This document shows, one piece after another, positions 47,207-56,431 of a DNA stretch of 64,000 nt. The first letter of the stretch is position 1. Every line of letters begins with the position of its first letter. The position numbers were made by a program, and so were the translations under genes. Origin of the DNA: Motiliproteus sp. MSK22-1 (GTDB taxonomy: Bacteria > Pseudomonadota > Gammaproteobacteria > Pseudomonadales > Balneatricaceae); the NCBI RefSeq assembly GCF_001968815.1, contig NZ_MIEQ01000044.1:496001-560000 (forward strand). The letters run 5' to 3'. The notes beneath the pieces were generated by a model that saw only the letters and a list, made by a program, of their open reading frames with translations, did no database searches and had not been told where the DNA came from.

Positions 47207-47260
47207 TTCAGACAAACTATCCAGATATCTAAACATACTGCCAAATAAAAAAATCAGACC

Positions 47261-47281
47261 ACCTCCGATTATATCGGAGGT
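47261..47281 (+). promoter_or_regulatory. Perfect hairpin just upstream of the argF ribosome site
   Basis: ACCTCCGAT and ATCGGAGGT form a perfect 9-bp stem with a 3-base loop. It ends three bases before the GAGG (47285-47288) that serves the argF ATG at 47298, and its own right arm contains GGAGGT. It could control ribosome access to argF. Confidence 0.55.
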
Positions 47282-47297
47282 GACGAGGTACTTTTCT

Positions 47298-48212
47298 ATG
47301 AAAACCAGACATTTCCTTACGCTGCTGGACCTTACTCCGCAAGAACTTCAGCAGGTCATCGCCCGCGCCACGGTACTCAAAGCTATGCGCAATAGCGGAG
47401 AAATCTACGAGCCGATGAAAAATAAAGTATTGGGAATGATCTTTGAAAAGTCATCAACTCGCACCCGGGTTTCATTTGAAGCCGGTATGGCACAGCTCGG
47501 AGGACAGGCTATATTTCTATCCTCAAGGGACACTCAGTTAGGACGGGGCGAACCAGTTGAAGACAGCGCACGAGTAATATCAAGCATGCTTGATATCATT
47601 ATGATTCGTACTTTTGAACATGAGAAACTTGAACTGTTCGCCAGGTATTCCAAAGTACCGGTCATCAACGCATTAACTGACGACTATCACCCCTGCCAGC
47701 TTTTGGCAGATATGCAGACCTATACCGAACACCGTGGATCTATTGCAGGCAAAAAAGTCGTCTGGATTGGTGATGGCAACAATATGTGTAATTCCTATAT
47801 TAACGCAGCCCGCCAGCTTGATTTCCAGCTTGTGGTTGCCTGCCCGAAAGGTTTTGAGCCTGATTCCACTCTCTGTGCAGCTAATGCTGACCGAGTGACT
47901 ATTGTCCGAACGCCTCAGGAAGCGGCTAAAGATGCTGACTTAATCGTAACTGATGTCTGGGCCTCAATGGGACAGGAGGAAGAGCAGAAAGAGCGAATGG
48001 AGAAATTTGTCGGCTATCAGGTCAGTCCTGCGCTAATGGATCTGGCTCATGAGGACGCAATTTTTATGCACTGCCTGCCAGCTCATCGTGGAGAAGAGAT
48101 AAGCGAGGATATGCTGGACGATCCCCGCTCCGTGGTTTTTGATGAAGCGGAAAACCGTCTTCATGCACAAAAAGCACTGATGGAGTTTCTGTTACCGGCC
48201 AACAATAGTTAA
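47298..48212 (+). CDS. argF: Ornithine carbamoyltransferase
   Basis: The ATG at 47298 gives 304 residues, the usual length for the Pseudomonas-type anabolic enzyme; the frame runs open to 47160 without conserved sequence. It transfers carbamoyl phosphate to ornithine to form citrulline. The carbamoyl phosphate site [16 protein letters not shown] and ornithine-side motifs [11 protein letters not shown] and [12 protein letters not shown] are intact. It follows argD and ends at a strong terminator. GAGG upstream, next to a hairpin, is the likely ribosome site. Confidence 0.97.
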   Translation: MKTRHFLTLLDLTPQELQQVIARATVLKAMRNSGEIYEPMKNKVLGMIFEKSSTRTRVSFEAGMAQLGGQAIFLSSRDTQLGRGEPVEDSARVISSMLDIIMIRTFEHEKLELFARYSKVPVINALTDDYHPCQLLADMQTYTEHRGSIAGKKVVWIGDGNNMCNSYINAARQLDFQLVVACPKGFEPDSTLCAANADRVTIVRTPQEAAKDADLIVTDVWASMGQEEEQKERMEKFVGYQVSPALMDLAHEDAIFMHCLPAHRGEEISEDMLDDPRSVVFDEAENRLHAQKALMEFLLPANNS

Positions 48213-48224
48213 TACAAACCCCAG

Positions 48225-48247
48225 GGCGGGGCTGCCCCCCGCCTTTT
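48225..48247 (+). terminator. Rho-independent terminator of argF
   Basis: GGCGGGG / CCCCGCC forms a 7-bp G/C stem with a short loop followed by TTTT, 12 bases after the argF stop. Confidence 0.85.
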
Positions 48248-48392
48248 CTCCTAAATGAGCTCACCGAGATCAATAGTCAGAACCCCAAAGACTCCACAGC
48301 AGTTATTTTCAGTCTTAGCATCAAAAAATCAGCTCTAAGAAGCAATTCTGCACGACCCTCAGTGTAGATAAACCTTTCGATCAGTCTATACT

Positions 48393-48405
48393 TGAATTCT
48401 GTTCA
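48393..48405. promoter_or_regulatory. MetR-box upstream of metR
   Basis: TGAATTCTGTTCA fits the MetR consensus TGAA-N5-TTCA exactly and lies 84 bases upstream of the metR ATG, where autoregulation of metR would act. The consensus is from enterobacterial MetR. Confidence 0.65.
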
Positions 48406-48488
48406 TATTGATTTTGCCGTCTATCGACAGTTCAGCATGAAAACCCCGCCAACATCACAATAGACGTTCGGGTCGAAGAGGATTTAAA

Positions 48489-49415
48489 ATGATTGAGTTA
48501 AGACATCTAAAAACACTCGCAGCCCTGAGGGATACCGGGAGCTTGGTAGAGGCTGCTGAGCGAGTTTTCCTAACACAATCAGCATTATCTCATCAGATCA
48601 AAGATCTTGAAGAACGTCTTGGCTGCTCACTATTTATTCGAAAAACCAAACCCATCTGCTTTACCAGTGCAGGCCAACGGCTGTTGCTACTTGCCGATGA
48701 CATCCTTCCCATGATGCGTAATGCTGAACGGGATATAGCACGGCTAGCCGGTGGCGAGACCGGCCGGCTAAATATGGCGATTGAATGCCATAGCTGTTTT
48801 CAGTGGCTGATGCCGACTATCGACAGCTTTCGCGAAAACTGGCCAGAGGTTGAAATGGACCTTGCCAGCGGCTTTAGCTTCTCCCCCTTACCCGCTCTGG
48901 CCCGCGGAGAGCTGGACTTGGTTATCACGTCCGATCCACAGGAAATCAATGGAATAACTTATGAGCCACTGTTTGCTTACGAAGTCCAGCTGGCCATTTC
49001 GAAAAAACATCCTCTTGCGCGCAAAAGTCATATTGAGCCTCAGGATCTCATCTCTGAAACTCTTATATGCTACCCCGTTGATCGAAATCGATTAGATGTA
49101 TTTACTCGTTTTCTAGATCCTGTCGACGTTGAGCCCAATGAGATCAGGACAGCGGAATTAACGGTGATGATGCTGCAATTGGTTGCCAGTGGTCGAGGCG
49201 TTAGCGCCTTACCCAATTGGGCGTTAACTGAATATGTTGAACGAGACTATGTGGCCGTTCGCCCGCTGTCTGCCAAAGGCGTCTGGTCAACCCTTCACGC
49301 GGCCATACGTGAGGACCAGAAAAATGCGGAATTCATGCGTGATTTCCTGACCACCGCCCGAGAAACATCTTTTAAAAATCTGGCGGGTATCAGAACTTCA
49401 GTAAAATCCCTGTAA
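48489..49415 (+). CDS. metR: LysR-type regulator MetR
   Basis: The 308-residue protein has a LysR helix-turn-helix (about 1-60; TGSLVEAAERVFLTQSALSH) and an effector domain with the MetR-like IECHSCFQWLMPTIDSF. The opening MIELRHLKTLAALRDTGSLV also matches MetR. MetR activates metE, metH and related genes with homocysteine as co-effector. AGAGGA precedes the ATG. A perfect MetR box lies upstream. The upstream gene argF ends at a terminator, so metR has its own promoter. The target genes are not in the window. Confidence 0.9.
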   Translation: MIELRHLKTLAALRDTGSLVEAAERVFLTQSALSHQIKDLEERLGCSLFIRKTKPICFTSAGQRLLLLADDILPMMRNAERDIARLAGGETGRLNMAIECHSCFQWLMPTIDSFRENWPEVEMDLASGFSFSPLPALARGELDLVITSDPQEINGITYEPLFAYEVQLAISKKHPLARKSHIEPQDLISETLICYPVDRNRLDVFTRFLDPVDVEPNEIRTAELTVMMLQLVASGRGVSALPNWALTEYVERDYVAVRPLSAKGVWSTLHAAIREDQKNAEFMRDFLTTARETSFKNLAGIRTSVKSL

Positions 49416-49678
49416 GATTTGACCCGACTCTTTTCTCTTTCAGGTGCTCAATAAAGCCAGAAGCAAAGCCCCCTGTCTTTGACGAGCACTCTTTGATACC
49501 GGTTTAATCTTTAGTAACCAGCTGTTCGCTTATGGCCAGCGGAAGAAAAAACCGGAGTTCAGGGCAAAAGCCCTCCCAGCCTTGTATCTGGCAACTCAAT
49601 GCGTAAACTAGGGGGCTTATTTTTTAATGCAACATGAAAGCTTAGTGGTTAAGGTTTTACAATATAAGGTTTAATAAT

Positions 49679-51031
49679 ATGGGCACTTGGTCCCTGGACA
49701 GCTGGCGCAGCAAACCGATTCTTCAGCAACCGAACTATCCCGATCAAGCAGTGGTCGACTCCGTAGAAGCGACTCTGGCTCGTCGTCCACCCTTGGTATT
49801 TGCCGGTGAGGTCCGCTCACTCAGGGAACAGTTGGCAGAAGCCACCGAAGGTCGCGCCTTTTTGTTACAGGGAGGGGATTGTGCCGAAAGCTTTGCAGAA
49901 TTTCATCCTGATAAAATTCGTGACACTTTCAAAGTGCTGCTGCAGATGGCAGTCGTTTTAACCTTTGCTGGCAGTTGCCCGGTTATAAAAGTCGGACGTA
50001 TGGCGGGTCAGTTTGCCAAGCCTCGCTCCGCAGATACCGAAACCATCAACGGTCTTGAACTGCCAAGCTATCGTGGTGACATTGTTAACGATATCAATCC
50101 AACGGTAGAGGCTCGAGTACCCGATCCACGACGCCTGCTGGATGCCTACAACCAGTCAGTTGCAACGCAGAACCTGCTTCGTGCATTTGCTCAAGGTGGG
50201 CTTGCAGACCTGAATCAGGTCCATAAATGGAATCTGAGTTTTATCGATAAGAGCCCTCTCGGGGAAAAGTACCAGACGCTGGCAAGCCACATTGACCAAG
50301 CCCTGGCATTTATGGATGCCTGTGGCATTGACTCAGCGAACACGCCTCAGATCAGAGAGACTAACCTGTACACCTCTCATGAAGCCTTGCTGCTGAATTA
50401 TGAGCAAGCTCTGACACGCGAAGACAGCATAGACGGCGGTTGGTACGACTGCTCTGCCCATATGCTATGGATTGGGGACCGTACCCGTCAACTGGACGGA
50501 GCTCATATCGAATTTCTTCGTGGTGTTGAAAATCCGATTGGCGTCAAGGTTGGCCCTACCATGCAGGCTGACGAATTAATCCGTTTGATTGATATCCTTA
50601 ACCCTGAAAACCTGCCAGGACGTCTTAATCTGATCTCCCGTATGGGGGCTGAGAACGTGATTGAAAATCTGGCTCCGCTGGCACGAAAAGTCAAATCAGA
50701 AGGTCGTCAGGTGTTGTGGAGCTGTGATCCAATGCACGGCAATACCATCAAAGCCTCTAGCGGCTACAAAACTCGTGCTGTCGACAGCATTCTGAAGGAA
50801 ATGAAAGGATTCTTTGAAGTACATAATGCCGAAGGTACCTGTGCTGGTGGTGTTCACTTTGAAATGACCGGACAGAACGTCACTGAATGTATTGGTGGCG
50901 CCTACCAAATCACAGAAGAGAGCCTGGCAGATCGTTACCACACTCACTGTGACCCCCGTCTGAACGCTGATCAGTCTTTGGAACTGGCATTTTTGATTGC
51001 CGATACGCTAAAAACTTCTCGTGGCAGATAG
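49679..51031 (+). CDS. 3-Deoxy-7-phosphoheptulonate synthase, class II
   Basis: The 450-residue plant-type (AroAII) enzyme condenses phosphoenolpyruvate and erythrose-4-phosphate in the first shikimate step. Conserved segments are [60 protein letters not shown] and [10 protein letters not shown]. It differs from the E. coli AroFGH class I enzymes. Pseudomonads and many marine gammaproteobacteria carry the class II form. yqcC starts inside its last codons (11-base overlap). The 260 bases upstream show no attenuator that I can support. Confidence 0.95.
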   Translation: MGTWSLDSWRSKPILQQPNYPDQAVVDSVEATLARRPPLVFAGEVRSLREQLAEATEGRAFLLQGGDCAESFAEFHPDKIRDTFKVLLQMAVVLTFAGSCPVIKVGRMAGQFAKPRSADTETINGLELPSYRGDIVNDINPTVEARVPDPRRLLDAYNQSVATQNLLRAFAQGGLADLNQVHKWNLSFIDKSPLGEKYQTLASHIDQALAFMDACGIDSANTPQIRETNLYTSHEALLLNYEQALTREDSIDGGWYDCSAHMLWIGDRTRQLDGAHIEFLRGVENPIGVKVGPTMQADELIRLIDILNPENLPGRLNLISRMGAENVIENLAPLARKVKSEGRQVLWSCDPMHGNTIKASSGYKTRAVDSILKEMKGFFEVHNAEGTCAGGVHFEMTGQNVTECIGGAYQITEESLADRYHTHCDPRLNADQSLELAFLIADTLKTSRGR

Positions 51032-51350
51032 ACACGACAGGCTGCGGTTACAACTAACAGAGATCGAACAGGCATTACGCTTGCTCGATCTCTGGAGCGA
51101 ATCAAAGCCGGATCAACGTGAATTGGCAAGTACTCAGCCCTTTTGTATAGACACCCTAAGCCTGGATCAATGGCTGCAATGGATACTGATTCCAAGAATG
51201 AAAGAACTTCTGGACACCGGTCTGCCACTTCCCGGTAACTGTAATATTCATGCGATTGCTGAAGAAAGTTTTAAAGATCTGCGTCAGGATTGCAGCCATC
51301 TTCTGGTATTGCTTAAGCAATTTGACGAAACCCTGATGCTGCCACACTAA
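51021..51350 (+). CDS. yqcC: YqcC family protein
   Basis: The 109-residue protein overlaps the DAHP synthase gene by 11 bases, so it is translationally linked. It has the YqcC signature: an N-terminal [16 protein letters not shown], then [20 protein letters not shown] and [15 protein letters not shown]. YqcC is often encoded next to the pseudouridine synthase TruC in enterobacteria; here that gene is absent. The function is unknown. A small helical cytoplasmic protein is likely. Confidence 0.85.
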   Translation: MADRHDRLRLQLTEIEQALRLLDLWSESKPDQRELASTQPFCIDTLSLDQWLQWILIPRMKELLDTGLPLPGNCNIHAIAEESFKDLRQDCSHLLVLLKQFDETLMLPH

Positions 51351-51469
51351 TTTTCAGTACCGAACACCAATTAATAATAGCGAACACAGATAACAGTACC
51401 AAAACCTGCACAGAACCTGCTTAGAATTCATGTTTTTACAGCGATCCCTCAATCCTTACAACGAAACCC

Positions 51470-51865
51470 TTACAACAATCCTTCCAAAACGATTTCATCG
51501 TAGCTGACGATCCCTAACACTTCTCCATTATCAATGACAGGCGCAACTGACAAACCAAAGTTTTCAAACAAACGCGCGCAATACCGAACATCCATATCCG
51601 GAGCAACACTAATCACCGGCTTGGACATAATCTCGTAGACATTAACTCGGTCGGGAGATCGATCTTTAGCGAGCACCTGTTTGGCAATATCTGACAATAG
51701 CACCAAACCAAATTCATCATTGTCATGACGCTTTTGAACCAACAGAACGGTAACCTTGTTAGCTCTGCAGTCCTCCAGCGCTTTTTGAACGGTAATCAGA
51801 CCATCCACCATAGCGAAATGAGGCTTCATAATGTCTCGCACTTGAATCAACTTTTTGTTACTCAT
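51470..51865 (-). CDS. CBS-domain protein linked to PII-like and DUF1538 genes
   Basis: The 131-residue protein is a pair of CBS motifs (RDIMKPHFAMVDGLITVQKA and YEIMSKPVISVAPDMDVRYC). CBS pairs usually bind adenine nucleotides. The gene overlaps the PII-like gene by four bases (ATGA) and lies last in a minus-strand operon with two DUF1538 membrane proteins. A role as a nucleotide sensor for the transporter is likely but unproven. Confidence 0.87.
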   Translation of the reverse strand: MSNKKLIQVRDIMKPHFAMVDGLITVQKALEDCRANKVTVLLVQKRHDNDEFGLVLLSDIAKQVLAKDRSPDRVNVYEIMSKPVISVAPDMDVRYCARLFENFGLSVAPVIDNGEVLGIVSYDEIVLEGLL

Positions 51866-52212
51866 AACTTGTCCTCAATCGAATGGCTTAGCTGTTCCAT
51901 CTGATGCGCAACCCCGACAGCATCCTCTATATCTATTTGCACTGCGATACCGGATCCTGGATCTGTGTCAAACCGACCTGTTTCCGCTATCGTTTCCAGG
52001 ATCTTGCGAGACAAATGTTCTTCAACAATAAAAATTAATACATCACGCTGTGTTTCGAGTGTTAGACCAAAGAACGTTTTCGATCTATTTAACCCTTCAC
52101 CTCTTGCGTTATTAATCGTGGTTGCACCGGTAGCTCCAGCTTCCCTGGCCGCCTGCATCACTTTCTCCGACTTTGAATCATCAACAAAAGCGACAATTAA
52201 TTTGAAATGCAT
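51862..52212 (-). CDS. PII-like signal transduction protein
   Basis: The 116-residue protein starts MHFKLIVAFVDDSKSEKVMQ and has a PII-type fold with ARGEGLNRSKTFFGL where the T-loop begins and RDVLIFIVEEHLSRKILETI after it. The T-loop is short and has no tyrosine equivalent to the uridylylated Tyr51 of GlnB, and the C-terminus is longer. It therefore belongs to the PII-like group that regulates transporters or other partners rather than the nitrogen PII. It lies between DUF1538 membrane genes and a CBS gene. Ligand and partner are inference. Confidence 0.85.
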   Translation of the reverse strand: MHFKLIVAFVDDSKSEKVMQAAREAGATGATTINNARGEGLNRSKTFFGLTLETQRDVLIFIVEEHLSRKILETIAETGRFDTDPGSGIAVQIDIEDAVGVAHQMEQLSHSIEDKL

Positions 52213-52374
52213 AGCTTGCCCCCCAAGGCATCGCCCGTATTAGCACTCTTTCTCAAAACCCTAGCCCCCAAAATTCTTCCCTTCAAAACCTGCTTCGCTT
52301 AAAGCATCTGCCGTCTGAAAGACTCCTTCAGAGACTACCAGTCGCTTCTTTTATTGCCTTCCCAATCATCAACC

Positions 52375-53148
52375 TTAAGCTTTTTTTTGATTTCGTTTCT
52401 GCACCCACTCGGATAACTGTGCATAAGTCATAACAGATATGATCGGAAACAGGCTTGCGAAAGCAATCAAACCAAAACCATCAATCAACGCACTTCTACC
52501 AGGCACCGTCTCTGCCAGTCCCAGCCCAAGGGCTGCAACAAGAGGCACCGTTACCGTAGAGGTTGTAACACCACCTGAATCATAGGCCAGTGGCACTATC
52601 AAACGGGGGGCAAAATAAGTCTGTATAACAACGACAAAATATCCGGCAATAATAAAATAATGGATCGGTAATCCGGTAACGATTCGATAGGTGCCCAGCG
52701 AAATACCAATGGCTACTCCCAACGCAACAGCAATCCGTAGGCCCCAGACACCAATACTCCCGCCCGAGACTTCATTGGCTTTTATAGCAACCGCTATCAG
52801 GGACGGCTCCGCGATAGTTGTACTCGCACCAATAGCGAAAGCAAAAATATAGACCCAGTAATAATCACTCCAGTGCAGCGCCACAACAGCAGCACCATCC
52901 CGCAAAAAAGCAGGATCAGTTAACTGTTCTGCCATTAAGCGACCCACAGGAAACAATGCTTTTTCAAGACCCAATAAAAACAGAGCAAGCCCTACAATCA
53001 CATAACCAAATCCAATCAAAACCCGACGTAAGTTCGCAATAGGTCGACGAATAACAAAAAACTGAAAACCAAATATTATTGCTGCTATCGGCAATACATC
53101 TTTGATGGTGGAAAATAAAATCGACAGTAAGCTTGTGAGTAGTTCCAT
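52375..53148 (-). CDS. DUF1538 membrane protein, second subunit
   Basis: The 257-residue protein has about seven hydrophobic helices. It shares with the preceding gene [39 protein letters not shown] and [17 protein letters not shown], so the two are paralogues and probably form a heteromeric complex. Its start overlaps the stop of the other (TGATG). DUF1538 pairs have been described in Halomonas as a two-subunit Na+(K+,Li+)/H+ antiporter, UmpAB; I recall this and did not check it. The basic C-terminus ends in RNQKKA. Confidence 0.85.
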   Translation of the reverse strand: MELLTSLLSILFSTIKDVLPIAAIIFGFQFFVIRRPIANLRRVLIGFGYVIVGLALFLLGLEKALFPVGRLMAEQLTDPAFLRDGAAVVALHWSDYYWVYIFAFAIGASTTIAEPSLIAVAIKANEVSGGSIGVWGLRIAVALGVAIGISLGTYRIVTGLPIHYFIIAGYFVVVIQTYFAPRLIVPLAYDSGGVTTSTVTVPLVAALGLGLAETVPGRSALIDGFGLIAFASLFPIISVMTYAQLSEWVQKRNQKKA

Positions 53149-53882
53149 CAGACAACCATTCCATAAGCCATGACAAAGATCATCGGTGTTAGCGACGCAA
53201 ATGCAATCAGGCCAAACCCATCTATCATCGGGTTTCGTCCCTTAATCGAAGAAGCCAAGCCAACCCCCAGTGCAGTCACAAGAGGAACCGTTATAGTTGA
53301 AGTAGTGACACCTCCTGAATCATAGGCAATACCAATGATTTCCTCAGGAGCAATAAAAGTCATGATCATGACCAATACGTAACCGCCAATAATAAGATAC
53401 TGAATCGGCCAGCCTTTCAAAATTCTCAACACCCCAATAACAATGGCCAAGCCAACGGATAATGCGACGGTAAACCTCAGCCCGTTGGCATAGCTGGCCT
53501 GGGCCTCTGCATTTTGTTCAATAACTCCACCTCCAGCCGCAACCTGTGCAGCTTCAGCAGCCACTGCGATCAGAGCGGGCTCTGCTACGGTTGTGCCAAA
53601 CCCCAACGAAAAGGCAAAGACAAGCAGCCATTTAACGCTTCCCTTTCGGGCAAAGGCATGCGCCATAGACTCACCTATCGGAAAGAGTCCCATTTCTAAA
53701 CCATAGATAAAGAAAGTCAGGCCAAGAACGACGAACAACACGCCTGTAATTAAACCAATCAGGTCTGGTAAAGGTTGTTGTAGTACGAATAGCTGGAAGA
53801 AGGCGATAACAATGATAATCGGTGCTAAATCCCGAAGGCTTCCAAGCATAGACTGAGCAAGGGCGAGTAACGATTGTTTCAA
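53148..53882 (-). CDS. DUF1538 membrane protein, first subunit
   Basis: The 244-residue protein has about seven hydrophobic helices with conserved [36 protein letters not shown] and [17 protein letters not shown]. It leads the operon DUF1538-DUF1538-PII-CBS. A short extra loop with [18 protein letters not shown] separates it from its paralogue. Probable role: one half of a cation/proton antiporter of the UmpAB type whose activity is set by the PII and CBS proteins. Transport is inference from the family. Confidence 0.85.
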   Translation of the reverse strand: MKQSLLALAQSMLGSLRDLAPIIIVIAFFQLFVLQQPLPDLIGLITGVLFVVLGLTFFIYGLEMGLFPIGESMAHAFARKGSVKWLLVFAFSLGFGTTVAEPALIAVAAEAAQVAAGGGVIEQNAEAQASYANGLRFTVALSVGLAIVIGVLRILKGWPIQYLIIGGYVLVMIMTFIAPEEIIGIAYDSGGVTTSTITVPLVTALGVGLASSIKGRNPMIDGFGLIAFASLTPMIFVMAYGMVV

Positions 53883-53974
53883 ATCAGAATCCTTTTCGTC
53901 CTAACATTGGCGACCGGTAAACTATCTACCGATAGCTGGCGGCAAATATTATAGGCACATTAGCAGCCTCGACG

Positions 53975-54274
53975 TTAGCGATTGCTAATATTTACATCGC
54001 TATTCTTGACCAAGAGCAACTTTTGCCCCCGGCTCAGGCTTTTGATTCTAATTTCTTCTTTTGTCGCGCTTGAGCGGTCAGGAAACTCACATTGATAAAT
54101 CACCTGCTTTGGCGAATCAAGACGGAAGTATTTCGCCCCCTTACCCTTGGAATGTTCCATAAACCGACGCTGTACGTTGGTGGTAATACCGGTGTAAAGA
54201 CGCCCTTTTGCGGTCTCGATGATATAGAGGTACCAAAGTGAGGTAGATGACTGTTTTGAGCTTGCTGTCTTCAA
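53975..54274 (-). CDS. GIY-YIG family nuclease-like protein
   Basis: The 99-residue protein is a stand-alone GIY-YIG domain of the YhbQ/UPF0213 type. The motif pair reads LYII and YTG (SLWYLYIIETAKGRLYTGIT), followed by NVQRRFMEHSKGKGAKYF and a KEEIRIKSLSRGQK helix that carries the catalytic-type Glu. Cellular role is unclear; nuclease activity has been seen for some relatives. It is divergent from the DUF3549 gene and separated from the DUF1538 operon by about 90 bases. Confidence 0.9.
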   Translation of the reverse strand: MKTASSKQSSTSLWYLYIIETAKGRLYTGITTNVQRRFMEHSKGKGAKYFRLDSPKQVIYQCEFPDRSSATKEEIRIKSLSRGQKLLLVKNSDVNISNR

Positions 54275-54406
54275 TCGTTATTTCTCTACTCAAGCTGTTA
54301 ATACAAAAAGGGGAGTCCCGATAGTCATCCAGGAGTGGTAAAATAGCTGACCATCTTACCATTCTGATCATTGTTTCGGAAAAACAAGGCTTAGTTAATC
54401 ACCTCT

Positions 54407-55450
54407 ATGAATAAGATCCAAACCCTGACCGACTTCCTTCGCTCGACTGACGCAAACTTTCGCTGTTTTGATATGGGTCGTCGTATCAGCAAACTATCTC
54501 AGGATCAGTTCTTAAAGTTTGAAATGGCAGAAACCCCTTATCCGCTCCCGCTGGTTATGCATGCCTGGATCGGCATTATGATCTGGAACCCAAAACAACC
54601 GGAGCAACACCTGATCTGGTTTTTAAAATTTCCTCTGGACGAGCAAGGGTTACTGGTACAGGCAGCCCGTGATGATTTTCTGAATCGCTTAGCCAAGACA
54701 GTGGGGAATCAGCTGCTCAATCAGGAAGGAGAGCAGGACCCACTCAAGGATAACCCTTTTTCCTTTACTCCTGATCAAGAAAAAATGGCGGCATTCCATG
54801 CCCGAGCCAGTAAAATACTGAAACAATCTGCATCTGGATACTATCAGCTGACTCGGGAGTACCTAAGCGGCTTAAGAGGATTTGACCAATGGGATCAGGT
54901 TGGTTTGCAGGGGATTGCCGATGTTATAGCCAGACTGGATGAACGAGGTAATGATGAACTTGTAACAAAAGCGATTCCAAAGCTCCCCATTCCACCATTA
55001 GAGGCCGTTTGTGCCAACCTCGAACATGAAATCCCGTCCCATACCATTAGCCAGGCAATTTTTGACCGCCTGCTACAGGTTATAGAACAAGCTGATAGCA
55101 GCCCTAATACCGTCGGGGCTCTACTTCGGGCAATCTCCCAGAGTCATTCCAAAGAATTGCGACAACAGGCATTGCTGCGCGTACTTAACAGCCGTTTCGG
55201 CCCGGAAATAGAGGTCTTGGCTGCCATAGCAAGCCGTGCCTGGAAGGATCTGCAAGATAGTCAGATTCGCCTGTCATTCATGAATAATTTGTCTATAAAC
55301 TCTGCCGGACAGCAAAGCTTTAACCTGATGGTTAGAGACCTGGTATTTATCCCCGGCATGCGCGGAATCATTATGGAGAGTTTTCGCGATCCCAAACGGA
55401 GTGACGATCTTAGCCGTGCGATTGGCGCATTCTTTCAGGCACCTGGCTAA
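54407..55450 (+). CDS. DUF3549 family protein
   Basis: The 347-residue cytoplasmic protein matches DUF3549 as I remember it: MNKIQTLTDFLRSTDANFRC at the start, HAWIGIMIWNPKQPEQHLIW in the middle and many helices after. No catalytic motif is seen. The family is limited to gammaproteobacteria and its function is unknown. It converges on a small membrane-protein frame two bases from its stop. Confidence 0.82.
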   Translation: MNKIQTLTDFLRSTDANFRCFDMGRRISKLSQDQFLKFEMAETPYPLPLVMHAWIGIMIWNPKQPEQHLIWFLKFPLDEQGLLVQAARDDFLNRLAKTVGNQLLNQEGEQDPLKDNPFSFTPDQEKMAAFHARASKILKQSASGYYQLTREYLSGLRGFDQWDQVGLQGIADVIARLDERGNDELVTKAIPKLPIPPLEAVCANLEHEIPSHTISQAIFDRLLQVIEQADSSPNTVGALLRAISQSHSKELRQQALLRVLNSRFGPEIEVLAAIASRAWKDLQDSQIRLSFMNNLSINSAGQQSFNLMVRDLVFIPGMRGIIMESFRDPKRSDDLSRAIGAFFQAPG

Positions 55451-55452
55451 TG

Positions 55453-55596
55453 TTAACAACCTGCCTGTTTTTTTAATTCTTGACGAGGCCTTTTCTTCCA
55501 CCTCTGCTCCACCTGAAAAAATGGGTGCACCTGGGGTGGAAGAAAGCTAAGTATTATCACTATCAGAAATACCAGAGCTACCAGCAGCATTGCCAT
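55453..55596 (-). CDS. Possible 47-residue single-pass membrane protein
   Basis: The ATG at 55596 lies 28 bases after the stop of the helicase-loader-like gene on the same strand. It encodes MAMLLVALVFLIVIILSFLP and a basic tail (QRWKKRPRQELKKQAGC). A clean hydrophobic helix followed by positive charges suggests a small inner-membrane protein with the tail in the cytoplasm. The ribosome site is weak (AAAGA). No family is recognised; chance is possible. Confidence 0.45.
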   Translation of the reverse strand: MAMLLVALVFLIVIILSFLPPQVHPFFQVEQRWKKRPRQELKKQAGC

Positions 55597-55624
55597 CTGA
55601 TCTTTGTCGTCTGCTCGGCGTCCT

Positions 55625-56431
55625 CTATTGATAGTCGTCTGGCAATTCCAGCTTAAGACCCCAATCGACAAGCCGCTCTTCAGCACGCTGCTTAAAATGC
55701 GCCCGAACAGGACTGCCCTTAGGTTTTTGCAGATAATAGAGCAGGGTCGCAGCCTGCTCCGGTGTCACTGGGTTATCCTTTTCCCACTGTTGGATAAATT
55801 CTGCAAGAGTGTTGCTGGATTTGTCTGGCAGACCTTTGGGCAAAGGTACTTCTAATGACTCCCCTGCCAAAACCCGCTGACAAATTTTTCGGTAATTGAA
55901 CTCAAAATCAGGGTAAACCTGAGACTTTTCTTCTCCACGCAGGCGATACCAGTCAGTTTCACGACCGGCCACGTAAACGGCGGCATGGCTCCAGGTATGA
56001 TCCCTCGGACGATCTGCATGATGACAGGCCTCATTATAGGCCTTCAAAGTGGAAGGTAATCCGAAATCCTCAAGGCCTTTCTTTAAGACTGAAAGAAACT
56101 CAGAGATTGTCGGCATCCAGACAAATTCTTCCTTACAGCGTGTCACCGCCAGAACCAGCTCTTGCTCAGAGTACTCTCTCAGGCTCAGCGCCCATTCACG
56201 CTTTGCAATTCGAATCTCACTTTCATTTTCAAAAACACTTTTAAATTTATGACCATAGATAGTCATAAAACGAGCAAAGATCATATTAACCAGTGTTTTA
56301 GTTTCTGGACTAATAAGATCTTTAGGTGGTTGCTCCGACGTATCACCAGTCGATGTTGTTGATGTCCATGACTGCTTCTGTAATCCGCTCGCGTTTCTCT
56401 GCGCGATTATTTGATTGATATCTTTCACCAC
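55625..56431 (-). CDS. Lambda-P-like replication protein (helicase loader-like)
   Basis: The 268-residue protein contains the segment FEFNYRKICQRVLAGESLEV and WMPTISEFLSVLKKGLEDFG that recall phage lambda P-family replication proteins, which deliver DnaB helicase. Translation starts at a GTG at 56431 with AGAGG upstream, and the frame overlaps the upstream DnaT-like gene by 89 bases, suggesting coupling. No ATPase motif is visible, as in lambda P. No other phage genes are near, so this appears a chromosomal replication/restart factor. Similar pairs occur in pseudomonads; function is inferred. Confidence 0.75.
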   Translation of the reverse strand: MVKDINQIIAQRNASGLQKQSWTSTTSTGDTSEQPPKDLISPETKTLVNMIFARFMTIYGHKFKSVFENESEIRIAKREWALSLREYSEQELVLAVTRCKEEFVWMPTISEFLSVLKKGLEDFGLPSTLKAYNEACHHADRPRDHTWSHAAVYVAGRETDWYRLRGEEKSQVYPDFEFNYRKICQRVLAGESLEVPLPKGLPDKSSNTLAEFIQQWEKDNPVTPEQAATLLYYLQKPKGSPVRAHFKQRAEERLVDWGLKLELPDDYQ

